This document shows positions 16,069 through 23,559 of a stretch of DNA of 45,330 bases, piece after piece. The stretch comes from AA29 sp041481445. GTDB lineage: Bacteria > Acidobacteriota > Vicinamibacteria > Fen-336. The notes under the pieces were generated by a model, which saw nothing but the letters and a program-made list of their open reading frames with translations, made no database searches and was not told the DNA's origin. Location of the stretch: the NCBI GenBank assembly GCA_041481445.1, contig JBGPBV010000041.1, positions 1 to 45,330 of the forward strand. The letters are read 5' to 3'. Each line of letters opens with the position of its first letter. Within the stretch, counting starts at the first letter, position 1. The position numbers and the translations under genes were made by a program.

Positions 16069-17754
16069 ATGACGAGCAGCGGTCCTCCCGGACCACCGAG
16101 CGGATCGCCGGATCCCATCGCGGGCGGCCTCGATCGCCGCCGGGAGTCCCGCGGCCCGGACGGGCCGCCGGAGGCCGCGCGGAAGGAGGCCCCGGCGCCC
16201 GTCCCCGTCGAGCCTCCGCGGCCCTTGAAGCCGGGGAAGCCCGGGAAACCGGGGAAGGACGGGTTCCCCTCCAAGCTCAGCAAGAAGCAGAAGAAGGCGC
16301 TCAAGGACGCCTCCCGTCCGCTCGAGTCCTGGGAGCGCTACCGCGCGCTGACGGACGTCCTCGACGAGGCCATCGACCTCGTGGACCTGGCCGACCACAA
16401 GGCGCGGTTCGCGCTCGTGATCATGGCCGCCCTCAACGTCGTGCTGTTCTTCGTGGCCGTGCGCACCGACCTGGTGAAGGAGATCCCGCGGGTCTTCCAG
16501 CCCTTCATCGGCGTGTACGTCCTGGCCTACGCCCTGGTCGCCCTCTACTTCTTCCTGCAGGCCATCGAGTCGCTGCGGCCGCGCAAGTCGATGCCCCAGG
16601 TCGCGCCGGTGACGACGCGGTCGGGGCTCGAGGAGTTCCCGCTCGGGCTGCGCTTCTACGAGGACATCCTGCGGCGCGACGTCGATGAGTACAAGCTCTT
16701 GTGGAAGGAAGTCCACGTGGGCCAGCTCAACGCCGAGCTGGCGGTGCAGGTGCACGCCGTGGCCGGGATCAACCGCGCCAAGTACTCCGCCCTGCGCCGG
16801 CTCTACTCCGGGTTGAAGCTGATGACGCTCCTGGCCGTCGGCCTGGTCGGCCTGGCCGCGCTGGCCACGGTGATCGGCACCGCGCGCAAGGTCACGAAGG
16901 CGGCCACCCGCGGCGCGAAGATCCTGGGGGCGGCCGAGCGCTTCACCTCGCTCGGGGTCAAGGAGCCCTCCGGGATCGCGTTCTATCCGCCCACCGGCCA
17001 CCTGTTCGTCGTCGGCGACGAGGGCACGATCTCCGAGCTCGACGGCGAGGCCAAGGTGGTCAACACCACCAAGATCGAGGCCCAGGTCGAGGACGTCACC
17101 GTGCATACCCCGTCGGGTGCGCTCATCCTCGTGTCCGAGTCGCGGTCGGAGCTGATCCTCTACGACCCGGCCAGCCACCAGGAGAAGAAGCGCTGGCCGC
17201 TGGACCTGGAGTCGATCCTCGGCACGTCGATCACCGACCGCAACCAGGGGTTCGAGGGCCTCGTGTTCCGGGCGGTGCCGGGACAGCCCGGGGGCGGGAT
17301 CTTCTACCTGACGCACCAGCGCGCGCCGGCGATGGTCGTGGCGCTCGTCTTCGACCCCGTGGCCGCCCCGCGCCGCCTGGGAGCCGACACGGTCGTCTCG
17401 CGCTGGTCGCTCTCCTTCGAGGACCTGACCGCGATCACCTGGTCGGAGTCGCTCGGCAAGCTGCTCGTCCTGGCCGACGCCAAGGACCGGCTCCTGGTGA
17501 TCCGGCCCGAGGACGGGGCCGTGGAGGCGGAGATCCCGATTCCCGGCCAGCAGCAGGAGGGGCTGGCTGTGGACGCCTCCGGCGCCCTCTGGATCGCGGA
17601 CGACATGGACAAGTCCCTCCTCAAGATCAAGGGCGCGCTGACCGGCATCGACTCCCAGCTCCATGGCCCGGAGGAGGCCTCGCCCGCGGACGGCGGCGGG
17701 GACGACGTCACCGGCAAGGCCAAGAAGAAGAAGGACGATCTCTTCTCGCCGTGA
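16069..17754 (+). CDS. PycTM-like membrane domain fused to an SdiA-regulated-type beta-propeller
   Basis: This 561-residue protein begins with a Pro/Lys-rich cytoplasmic tail (1-75). Residues about 85-275 look like the PycTM domain (DUF5706-type) of Pycsar effectors: a helix ending DLVDLADHKARFALVIMAAL, TM1 about 113-131, TM2 about 145-165, the helix FYEDILRRDVDEYKLLWKEV, the segment NRAKYSALRRLYSGLKLMT, and TM3 about 250-270. Residues about 292-535 form a propeller of the SdiA-regulated/YjiK type (EPSGIAFYPPTGHLFVVGDE, EDVTVHTPSGALILVSES, GFEGLVFR, FEDLTAITWSESLGKLLVLA, QQQEGLAVDASGALWIADD). With three TMs the propeller would be periplasmic. The C-terminus is lysine-rich. The PycTM match is by pattern and memory; the propeller match is firmer. 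It is divergent from a Ser/Thr kinase. Confidence 0.7.
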   Translation: MTSSGPPGPPSGSPDPIAGGLDRRRESRGPDGPPEAARKEAPAPVPVEPPRPLKPGKPGKPGKDGFPSKLSKKQKKALKDASRPLESWERYRALTDVLDEAIDLVDLADHKARFALVIMAALNVVLFFVAVRTDLVKEIPRVFQPFIGVYVLAYALVALYFFLQAIESLRPRKSMPQVAPVTTRSGLEEFPLGLRFYEDILRRDVDEYKLLWKEVHVGQLNAELAVQVHAVAGINRAKYSALRRLYSGLKLMTLLAVGLVGLAALATVIGTARKVTKAATRGAKILGAAERFTSLGVKEPSGIAFYPPTGHLFVVGDEGTISELDGEAKVVNTTKIEAQVEDVTVHTPSGALILVSESRSELILYDPASHQEKKRWPLDLESILGTSITDRNQGFEGLVFRAVPGQPGGGIFYLTHQRAPAMVVALVFDPVAAPRRLGADTVVSRWSLSFEDLTAITWSESLGKLLVLADAKDRLLVIRPEDGAVEAEIPIPGQQQEGLAVDASGALWIADDMDKSLLKIKGALTGIDSQLHGPEEASPADGGGDDVTGKAKKKKDDLFSP

Positions 17755-17806
17755 TCGGGCCCACGCCCGGCGAGGGGCTGCTTCTCGTCCGTCCGTGACG
17801 GGATGC

Positions 17807-17812
17807 TAGACT
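17807..17812 (+). promoter_or_regulatory. Candidate -10 element for the porin gene
   Basis: TAGACT lies 7 bases before ATG 17820, with no Shine-Dalgarno sequence between. No clear -35 is visible. If it is used, the transcript would be leaderless or nearly so, as for the aminotransferase and kgd genes. Confidence 0.35.
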
Positions 17813-17819
17813 CCGCGCC

Positions 17820-19082
17820 ATGCGCCTAGGGTCTGTTCAACTCCTGAGGGGATCCTTCATCTTGGCGGGCCTTCTGGTCGCCCTCCCTGCCGCCGCCCAG
17901 CAGCCGGAGCAGGGGAAGGGCTGGGTGTTCGGCCCCGGGGCCAGGGTGGCCCGTCCGGGGTTGCAGTTCCGCCTCACGGGATACGTCCAGGAGGATCTCC
18001 GCTCCTTCCACGACTACGAGAGCCCGAACGGCGAGCTGCCGGCGCTGTCCACCGACACCGAGCTCCGGCGGCTTCGCTCCGGCCTGGAGGTGGAGTGGGG
18101 GAGGCTCAGCCTGGATTTCAACTACGACTTCCACGACTCCGTCGAGCACCTCAAGGACCTGACCTTGGAGATCAAGATCGTCAAGGGGCTGCACATCGTG
18201 GGCGGCGACATGAAGCTCCCGGTGAGCCCGGAATGGCTCACCTCCGCCGCCAAGATCGACTTCATCGAGCGCAGCCTGCTCGCCTCCGCGCTCGCGCCCG
18301 GACGGGACTGGGGCGTCGAGCTGACCGGCGAGCCGTTCAAGCACTTCAACTACCAGGTGGGCGTCTTCGCCGGCGACGACCGGACGGGACAGGCGCGCGC
18401 GGACACCACGGTGGCCGGCCGCCTGGAGTACTCGTTCCTCAAGGGCCTCGCTCTCGGCGTCAACGGCTCGCAGGGCCAGGTCCACGCGGACGCGCAGGAC
18501 GTGTCCAATTCGCTCGCCCACGGCGCGTCCGTCCATGCCCCCTCGGGGTTCCGCATCTACGAGCGCCATTTCGTGAGCGGCACGCGGCGCCGCCTGGGTA
18601 CGGACCTGCAGTACCGCTACAAGTCGCTCGGCCTGGGCGGCGAATATCTGCAGATGACGTCGGAGCGCAACGGCCAGGGCTCCGTCTTCGACGACCTGCC
18701 GCGGGAGGTGGCCCGCGGCTGGAGCGCGTCCGCGACCTGGCTCGTGACCGGCGAGCGCAAGACACGCACGATCAAGGCCAACCATCCGATCAACCATGGG
18801 GGCATCGGCGCGGTCGAATTGGGGGTGAGGTACGACGCCCTCAAGGTCGACGACGACGGCCCCGACTCCGGCTTCGAGGGGGCGGGCAACCGCGCCCGCA
18901 ACATCCGCCCGGTGGGCGGCCAGACCTGGACGGCCGGCCTCTCCTGGTGGCCGATCGTGTTCCTGCGCTTCTCCGGCAACGCGATCTGGGAGCGCTACGA
19001 CGACCCGCTGCTGGCCCCCGTCCCCGGCCAGAAGGGCGGCTATACGACGCTCCTGGCACGCCTGCAGTTCGTCATACCTTGA
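17820..19082 (+). CDS. OprP/OprO-like outer-membrane porin
   Basis: This 420-residue protein has a signal peptide (GSFILAGLLVALPAAAQ). It then has the layout of the phosphate-selective porin O/P family: an N-terminal strand GLQFRLTGYVQEDLRSFHDY, then RLRSGLEVEWGRLSLDFNYD, the family region FHDSVEHLKDLTLEIKIVKG and HIVGGDMKLPVSPEWLTSA, IDFIERSLLASALAPGRDWG, and a final strand GGYTTLLARLQFVIP. Length and strand pattern fit a 16-stranded trimeric porin. Family members in these phyla need not be phosphate-specific, so the substrate is open. It is followed after 17 bases by the CotH-family gene, which probably shares its transcript. Confidence 0.85.
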   Translation: MRLGSVQLLRGSFILAGLLVALPAAAQQPEQGKGWVFGPGARVARPGLQFRLTGYVQEDLRSFHDYESPNGELPALSTDTELRRLRSGLEVEWGRLSLDFNYDFHDSVEHLKDLTLEIKIVKGLHIVGGDMKLPVSPEWLTSAAKIDFIERSLLASALAPGRDWGVELTGEPFKHFNYQVGVFAGDDRTGQARADTTVAGRLEYSFLKGLALGVNGSQGQVHADAQDVSNSLAHGASVHAPSGFRIYERHFVSGTRRRLGTDLQYRYKSLGLGGEYLQMTSERNGQGSVFDDLPREVARGWSASATWLVTGERKTRTIKANHPINHGGIGAVELGVRYDALKVDDDGPDSGFEGAGNRARNIRPVGGQTWTAGLSWWPIVFLRFSGNAIWERYDDPLLAPVPGQKGGYTTLLARLQFVIP

Positions 19083-19099
19083 ACGTGAGGAGAACGCCG

Positions 19100-20275
19100 A
19101 TGCGCCGCACCCGATCCTTCATGTCCCCGGCCCTGCTTTTCGCCCTGACCCTGGGGCTCGCTCCCGCCGCCCGGGCTGCCGACCCCATCTTCAACATCGG
19201 CGTCCTGCACGAGTTCCGGATCGTCATGGACCCCAAGGACTGGAGCTCGCTGACCAGGGACTTCCTGAGCAACCAGTACTACGCGGCCAACATCTCCGTG
19301 GACGGCGAGGTGCTGCAGCAGGTCGGCATCCGCTCCCGCGGCAAGGGGTCGCGCAGCGGCACCAAGCCCGGGCTGCTCGTCGATACGAACAAGTACGTCA
19401 CCAACCAGGAGTTCCACGGCCTCAAGAAGCTCGTCCTCGACAACGTCACCCAGGACAACACGTTCCTGCACGAGCCGCTGGCCTATCCGGTCTTCGAGGC
19501 CATGGGCATCGCCTCGCCCGCCCTCTCGTATACGCGGGTCACCGTCAACGACGAGTACTGGGGCGTCTACTGGCTGATCGAGAACATCGACAAGAACTTC
19601 CTGTCCGCGCGCCTCGGCGACAAGGAGGGGAACCTCTTCAAGTACGAGTACATCGAGGACTACCGGTTCCAGGACAAGGGATCGGACCCGCGCGCGTACC
19701 TGGCGATCTTCCAGCCCGAGACGCACGAGGACAAGCCCGACGCCACCGCCCTCATCCAGTTCATCCAGGCCGCCAACAACGCGCCGGAGACGGGCTTCGC
19801 GGCGGCCATGGGTCAGTACCTCGACGTGGACAAGTTCCTCACCTACATCGCGGTCGAGAACGCGATCGCCGGCCAGGACGGGTTCCTCGGCCTGCAGGGC
19901 ATGAACAACTTCTACCTGTACCAGTTCACCGGCCAGACGAAGTTCGTCTTCATCCCCTGGGACCAGGACACCAGCTTCGTGAGCGCGAGCTGGCCCGTGC
20001 TCCAGCGCGTGGACACGAACGTGCTCGTGCGCAAGCTGCTGGCCGATCCCGCCAAGAAGCAGTTCTACCTGGACCAGATCAAGGCGGCGGCCGCGCGTGC
20101 GGTCAACTCCGCCTTCCTGATGCCCAAGCTCGAGGCGAACTACTCGGTGATGCGCAACGCCGTCCTCTCGGACACCAAGAAGCCCTTCACCAACGACCAG
20201 TTCGAGACCGGCGTGCAGGGGATGCGCGGCGTCGTCGGCGCCCGGCAGGCCGACATCCAGTCGCAGATCCCGTAG
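19100..20275 (+). CDS. CotH kinase family protein, secreted
   Basis: This 391-residue protein starts at ATG 19100 with GAGGAG upstream. It has a signal peptide (MSPALLFALTLGLAPAARAA). CotH-family atypical kinases phosphorylate secreted or spore-coat proteins. Matching elements are FRIVMDPKDWSSLTRDFLSN, GIRSRGKGSRSG (phosphate-loop region), GLKKLVLDNVTQDNTFLHEP, the VTVNDEYWGVYWLIENIDKN strand-helix, NLFKYEY, and the catalytic segment NFYLYQF...FIPWDQDTSF, where the DxD-like acidic pair would bind metal. The protein would act outside the cytoplasm. It lies 17 bases after the porin gene, likely as one operon. Whether it is an active kinase cannot be decided by eye. Confidence 0.87.
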   Translation: MRRTRSFMSPALLFALTLGLAPAARAADPIFNIGVLHEFRIVMDPKDWSSLTRDFLSNQYYAANISVDGEVLQQVGIRSRGKGSRSGTKPGLLVDTNKYVTNQEFHGLKKLVLDNVTQDNTFLHEPLAYPVFEAMGIASPALSYTRVTVNDEYWGVYWLIENIDKNFLSARLGDKEGNLFKYEYIEDYRFQDKGSDPRAYLAIFQPETHEDKPDATALIQFIQAANNAPETGFAAAMGQYLDVDKFLTYIAVENAIAGQDGFLGLQGMNNFYLYQFTGQTKFVFIPWDQDTSFVSASWPVLQRVDTNVLVRKLLADPAKKQFYLDQIKAAAARAVNSAFLMPKLEANYSVMRNAVLSDTKKPFTNDQFETGVQGMRGVVGARQADIQSQIP

Positions 20276-20300
20276 GCCCCCGCAAGGCGGAGGGAGAGAC

Positions 20301-20735
20301 TCAGTCCTCGTCGGGCTCGACCGCCCCCCGCCCGCGCTTGGTCTGGCTCCGCTGCCGCTTGCGCCTCAGGCGGCCGGCCTTGGCGGAGGCGGTGACGCGC
20401 GTGGGACGGCGCGGCCGTGGCGGGGTGAGCGCGCGGCGCACCAGGGCCCGGACCTTCTCCCGTGCGTCCTCCAGGTTGCGGTGCTGGTCGCGCGTGCGCT
20501 GGCTGGTGACGAGCAACCGGCCAAAGGCGTCGCGGCGAGCCTCCGTCAGCGCGCGGAGCCGGGCCCGTGCCGCGTCCGAGAGCCCTTCGATGCGCTCGAG
20601 GTCGACGCGGAGCTCGACCTTGGAGGCGACCTTGTTGACGTTCTGGCCGCCGGGGCCCGAGGAGCGCGCGGTGTGAAGGAAGAGGGCGCCCGCGGGGACC
20701 ACGACGCCAAGGGCGACCACGATCGGCTCGGCCAT
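20301..20735 (-). CDS. arfB: Alternative ribosome-rescue factor ArfB (peptidyl-tRNA hydrolase)
   Basis: This 144-residue protein releases peptides from ribosomes stalled without a stop codon. It has the RF-1 catalytic domain with the GGQ motif at residues 29-31 (SSGPGGQNVNKVASKVELR) and the following VTSQRTRDQHRNLEDARE signature. After it comes a long basic C-terminal tail (RLRRKRQRSQTKRGRG) that in ArfB enters the mRNA channel. There is no domain for stop-codon recognition, which separates it from RF1/RF2. It lies 21 bases downstream of the aminotransferase gene on the same strand and may be cotranscribed. Confidence 0.93.
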   Translation of the reverse strand: MAEPIVVALGVVVPAGALFLHTARSSGPGGQNVNKVASKVELRVDLERIEGLSDAARARLRALTEARRDAFGRLLVTSQRTRDQHRNLEDAREKVRALVRRALTPPRPRRPTRVTASAKAGRLRRKRQRSQTKRGRGAVEPDED

Positions 20736-20756
20736 GGGCGCGGACGCCGCCGCGTC

Positions 20757-22025
20757 TCAGCTCTCGGCGGGGACGCTGAAGTCGGGCTGGGGCACGTCCT
20801 CGCCCGCGGACCGCGCCGGACCCAGGCCGCGCGAGGCGCGGTAGGCGGGCAGGGCGGCGGCCAGGATGTCCACCGCCGCCCGCAGGTCCGCCTCCTTGAG
20901 GACGTAGGCGATCCGCACCTGGTCGCGCCCGAGCCCGGGCGTGGCGTAGAACCCCTGGGCGGGGGCCACCATGACCGTCGCCCCGTTCCGCTCGAAGTCG
21001 GTCAGGAGCCAGCGCGCGAACTCCTCCGCGTCGTCGACGGGCAGCCGCGCCACGAAATAGAACGCGCCCTCCGGCTTGCGCAGGAAGACTCCGGGGATCT
21101 TCGACAGCTCCTCGTAGAGGACGTCCCGGCGCCGCTGGTACTCGGTCACGACTCCTTCCGTGTACTCCGGCCCGAGCTCGCGCGCGCCCAGCGCCACGAC
21201 CTGAGCCAGCCCCGGCGCGGAGAGCCGGCCCTGGGCCATCTTCATCGCGGACTGCGTGAACTCGTGGTTGCGGCTGACCAGGCAGCCCAGCCGGATGCCG
21301 CAGGCGCTGTAGCGCTTCGACTGGCTGTCCACGACCACCACGAAGTCCTCGCACCCGGGGAGGGTGAGGGCGGAGACGGCCTCCCCGCCGTCGTAGACGA
21401 ACTCGCGGTAGACCTCGTCCGCGATCAGGAAGAGGCCGTGCGCGCGGCAGAAGTCCGCCACCATCCGCAGCTCCGCCGGGGTGTACACGGTCCCGGTCGG
21501 GTTGCTCGGGTTGCACAGGAGCACGATGCGGGTCCGCGGCGTCAGCGCCTTCTCCCAGGCCGCCCGCGGGGGCAGGTGGAAGCCATCCTCGGCGCGGCTG
21601 GTGAGCGGCACCAGCTTCACGCTCGCCATCGTCGCGAAGGCGGAGTAGTTCGTGTAGAACGGCTCGACCACCAGCGCCTCGTCGCCCTCGTTGGCGCAGG
21701 CCATGAAGGCGAACAGCAGGGCCTCGCTGCCCCCCGTGGTGGCGATGATGTCCTCGAGCCCGAGGGTGATCCCGAGACCCTGGTAGTAGGCCTGGACGGT
21801 CGTGAGGTACTCCGGGGTCCCGCCCGACGGCGTATAGGCGAATACCGTGTCCCGCAGCTCGCGCAGGCGCGCCCGCATGGGCTCGGGCGTCTCCAGGTCG
21901 GGTTGGCCGATGTTGAGATGGTAGATGTGGATACCCCGCTTCCGGGCCGCGTCCGCCAGGGGCATCAGCTTGCGGATCGGGGAGGCCGGCATGAGGCGGG
22001 CGCGGTTCGAGATCGGGGGCGTCAT
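20757..22025 (-). CDS. PLP-dependent class I/II aminotransferase (aspartate-type)
   Basis: This 422-residue enzyme has the fold-type I aminotransferase motifs: YHLNIGQPDLETPEPM at the N-terminus, AYTPSGGTPEYL, ATTGGSEALLFAF for phosphate and ring contacts, NPSNPTGTVY with Asn175, Asp203 (LIADEVYREF), the PLP-lysine Lys237 in DSQSKRYSACGIRLG with Arg245, and a late PEGAFYFVARLP segment. It most resembles bacterial aspartate/alanine-type aminotransferases of broad specificity; the exact amino acid is not evident. The C-terminal 30 residues are an unusual Pro/Gly-rich tail. ATG 22025 follows a TAGAAT box by only 6 bases with no Shine-Dalgarno sequence, so the mRNA is probably leaderless. Confidence 0.9.
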   Translation of the reverse strand: MTPPISNRARLMPASPIRKLMPLADAARKRGIHIYHLNIGQPDLETPEPMRARLRELRDTVFAYTPSGGTPEYLTTVQAYYQGLGITLGLEDIIATTGGSEALLFAFMACANEGDEALVVEPFYTNYSAFATMASVKLVPLTSRAEDGFHLPPRAAWEKALTPRTRIVLLCNPSNPTGTVYTPAELRMVADFCRAHGLFLIADEVYREFVYDGGEAVSALTLPGCEDFVVVVDSQSKRYSACGIRLGCLVSRNHEFTQSAMKMAQGRLSAPGLAQVVALGARELGPEYTEGVVTEYQRRRDVLYEELSKIPGVFLRKPEGAFYFVARLPVDDAEEFARWLLTDFERNGATVMVAPAQGFYATPGLGRDQVRIAYVLKEADLRAAVDILAAALPAYRASRGLGPARSAGEDVPQPDFSVPAES

Positions 22026-22031
22026 GGGGCC

Positions 22032-22037
22032 ATTCTA
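22032..22037 (-). promoter_or_regulatory. -10 element for the aminotransferase gene (leaderless)
   Basis: On the minus strand TAGAAT (5 of 6 bases of TATAAT) ends 6 bases before ATG 22025. Transcription would start at or within a base or two of the start codon. No -35 is obvious in the GC-rich sequence upstream. Confidence 0.45.
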
Positions 22038-22175
22038 GCGCCGGGAGGCCGGCGGAAATCCACTCGCGGGAGAGTCGATCCGCAACGGGTGTTACTGCTC
22101 CTGGTGAGCCGGCTCACTGAAAGCGGGCCTCGCACAAGCGCAAATTCACGAGCTCAGGGGAAAGGTTTCCCCCGC

Positions 22176-22256
22176 GCTCCTGTTCAGAGCAAACCCGGGG
22201 CAACTCGGGGGCGCAGAGCCACGGGACCCCGCTGGGTTCGCCGAGCCGCCAGGAGC
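22176..22256 (+). promoter_or_regulatory. GEMM-I riboswitch, predicted cGAMP type (GEMM-Ib)
   Basis: The leader folds as a GEMM-I aptamer. P1 pairs GCTCCTG (22176-22182) with CAGGAGC (22250-22256). The conserved AGAGCAAACC runs 22186-22195. P1b is CCCGGG closed by a GCAA tetraloop (22200-22203) with CTCGGG. The core GGGCGCAGAGCCACGGG follows at 22209-22225, and GGGTTCGCCG closes the second helix. Compared with V. cholerae Vc2 (AGGGCAAACC), the base at position 20 is A rather than G; G20A is the change that shifts selectivity to 3',3'-cGAMP in Geobacter GEMM-Ib RNAs. A47 is kept. Downstream, CCGGCC-CTGG-GGCCGG (22264-22279) is a small hairpin just before the ribosome-binding region, suggesting translational control. 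The gene controlled is a GGDEF protein. Confidence 0.82.
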
Positions 22257-22297
22257 CTTGACCCCGGCCCTGGGGCCGGTGAAAGGCAAGGTCGTCC

Positions 22298-23110
22298 GTG
22301 AAACCGTGGCACGAGGTGGTGGCCTCACTGGAAGTGGACGCGCGCCGGGGGACGTTCCCGCGCGTGCTGCCCGACGCGGCCGCCACCGTCGTATGGACGG
22401 ATCCTTCTCCCGCCTCCGTCGCCGAGTCCGCGCCCGACGAGGTCGGCGATTGCAGCGGGCGCGATCCCCTCACCGGTCTGGCCTGCCGCGCCGCGCTCGT
22501 CCGCGCCCTGCAGCAGGCGCTCGACACCCCCGCGGAAGCCGCGCCGTTCGCCGTCGCCCTCATCGATATCGACGGATTCCGCGCCACGAACCAGGGGCTC
22601 GGGTACGCCGCCGGGGACCGTCTCCTCCACGCCATCGCTCGCCGCCTCGAGACCTGCCTCCGCCGCGGGGACACCCTCGTGCGCTTCGGGTCGGACGAGT
22701 TCGCGATCCTGCTCGTGGACGTCCAGCCCTCGGACGCCGTGCGCATCGGGGACCGCCTGCAGGCCGCGCTCGGAGCGCCCATCGACCTCGGCGGCACCGT
22801 CCTGTGCCCCCAGGCCAGCGTGGGCATCGCGATGCGGGGCGCCCAGCACGCGCGCCCGGAGGACGTGCTCCGCGACGCCGAGCGTGCGCTGGGCCGCGCC
22901 CGCGCCGCGGGCAAGGGCCGCTCCGAGGTGTTCGATCCCGCGGTGGACCCGCGCGCGGCGACCCTGAGCCAGCTCGAGGCCGCGCTGCGCCGCGCCATCG
23001 ACTCCGAGGACTTCCGCACGCACTACGAGCCGATGGTCTCGGTCAAGGGCGGGCAGGTGACGGGGTTCGAGATCCTGCTCTGGCGGCGCTCGGGCGGGAT
23101 GCGCCGCTAG
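22298..23110 (+). CDS. GGDEF-domain protein with a truncated EAL remnant
   Basis: This 270-residue protein has GGDEF domain residues about 55-210: DPLTGLACRAAL, ALIDIDGFRATNQGLGYAAG with guanine-contact Asn98 and Asp107, RRGD I-site at 122-125, and the active loop GSDEF at 131-135 (FGSDEFAIL). GSDEF is a tolerated variant. Asp107 is at the position that is Ser in cGAMP-making Hypr enzymes, so c-di-GMP synthesis is predicted if it is active. After it, residues 225-263 are the first part of an EAL domain (LEAALRRAIDSEDFRTHYEP, VTGFEILLW), which then ends in RRSGGMRR and a stop, so the phosphodiesterase domain is truncated. GTG 22298 has AAGG 6 bases upstream and lies just after the riboswitch. 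Confidence 0.85.
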   Translation: MKPWHEVVASLEVDARRGTFPRVLPDAAATVVWTDPSPASVAESAPDEVGDCSGRDPLTGLACRAALVRALQQALDTPAEAAPFAVALIDIDGFRATNQGLGYAAGDRLLHAIARRLETCLRRGDTLVRFGSDEFAILLVDVQPSDAVRIGDRLQAALGAPIDLGGTVLCPQASVGIAMRGAQHARPEDVLRDAERALGRARAAGKGRSEVFDPAVDPRAATLSQLEAALRRAIDSEDFRTHYEPMVSVKGGQVTGFEILLWRRSGGMRR

Positions 23111-23123
23111 GATCCGCCCCGAC

Positions 23124-23516
23124 TCAGAGGCACTTGGTCAGCTTCGGCGCCTTGCCCAGGGTGACCGTGAAGGGTCCCTGTCCCGTCTGCCCCTCGACGG
23201 TGACCGTGAACTCGATCTCCTGGCGATCCAGCCGTCCCTGGTAGCGGGCGGGGCGGCGCTCCGCCCCCTCGTCGTCACGCACCGGCCCGCCGTGCTCGGG
23301 CACGAAGGTGCCGGCCACGCTGAAGCGGCCGCGGTCGTCCAGCCGCAGCGGGTGATCGAGGGTGCCGTGCGCGCAATCGAGCTCGACACTCCCCCCGCCG
23401 TCGGTCACGGTCAGCACGACGTGGTCGCCGCCCCAGGCGCCATTGGGCACGCCCTCGTCGCGGCAGCCTGCGAGGAGGGCGCCGAAGAGGAGGAGAAGGA
23501 TCGTGCGCTGCGTCAT
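23124..23516 (-). CDS. Small lipoprotein of unknown function
   Basis: This 130-residue protein has a lipoprotein signal (TILLLLFGALLAGC, lipobox LAGC, Cys18) and a compact mature part of beta-strand character (GAWGGDHVVLTVTDGGGSVE, RGRFSVAGTFVPEHGGP, YQGRLDRQEIEFTVTVEGQ). Three cysteines follow or include the lipid anchor. I do not recognise a named family. GGAGG precedes the ATG. It converges on the GGDEF gene with 13 bases between stops. It lies 44 bases after the MBL-fold gene, on the same strand, so it might be the end of that operon. Confidence 0.7.
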   Translation of the reverse strand: MTQRTILLLLFGALLAGCRDEGVPNGAWGGDHVVLTVTDGGGSVELDCAHGTLDHPLRLDDRGRFSVAGTFVPEHGGPVRDDEGAERRPARYQGRLDRQEIEFTVTVEGQTGQGPFTVTLGKAPKLTKCL

Positions 23517-23559
23517 GCCTCCAGCATACGACGCGGAGGCGGCGGTCCGGCCGAGGGTG

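Noticed and set aside
13932..16688. Plus-strand frame of 918 codons opposite the Ser/Thr kinase
   Set aside because: The kinase on the minus strand has all catalytic motifs; this frame is its complement and continues into the wrong frame of the next gene.
16069..17754. Complete Pycsar anti-phage system
   Set aside because: No PycC-type pyrimidine cyclase is adjacent; the class III cyclase-like domain at 10519-12183 is distant, fused to other domains and lacks a metal-site Asp.
19100..20275. Spore-coat function for the CotH-family protein
   Set aside because: There is no other sporulation gene, and CotH-family proteins are widespread in non-spore-formers.
22264..22279. Intrinsic terminator as the riboswitch expression platform
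   Set aside because: The hairpin is only 6 bp and has no T-run after it; control at translation initiation is more likely.
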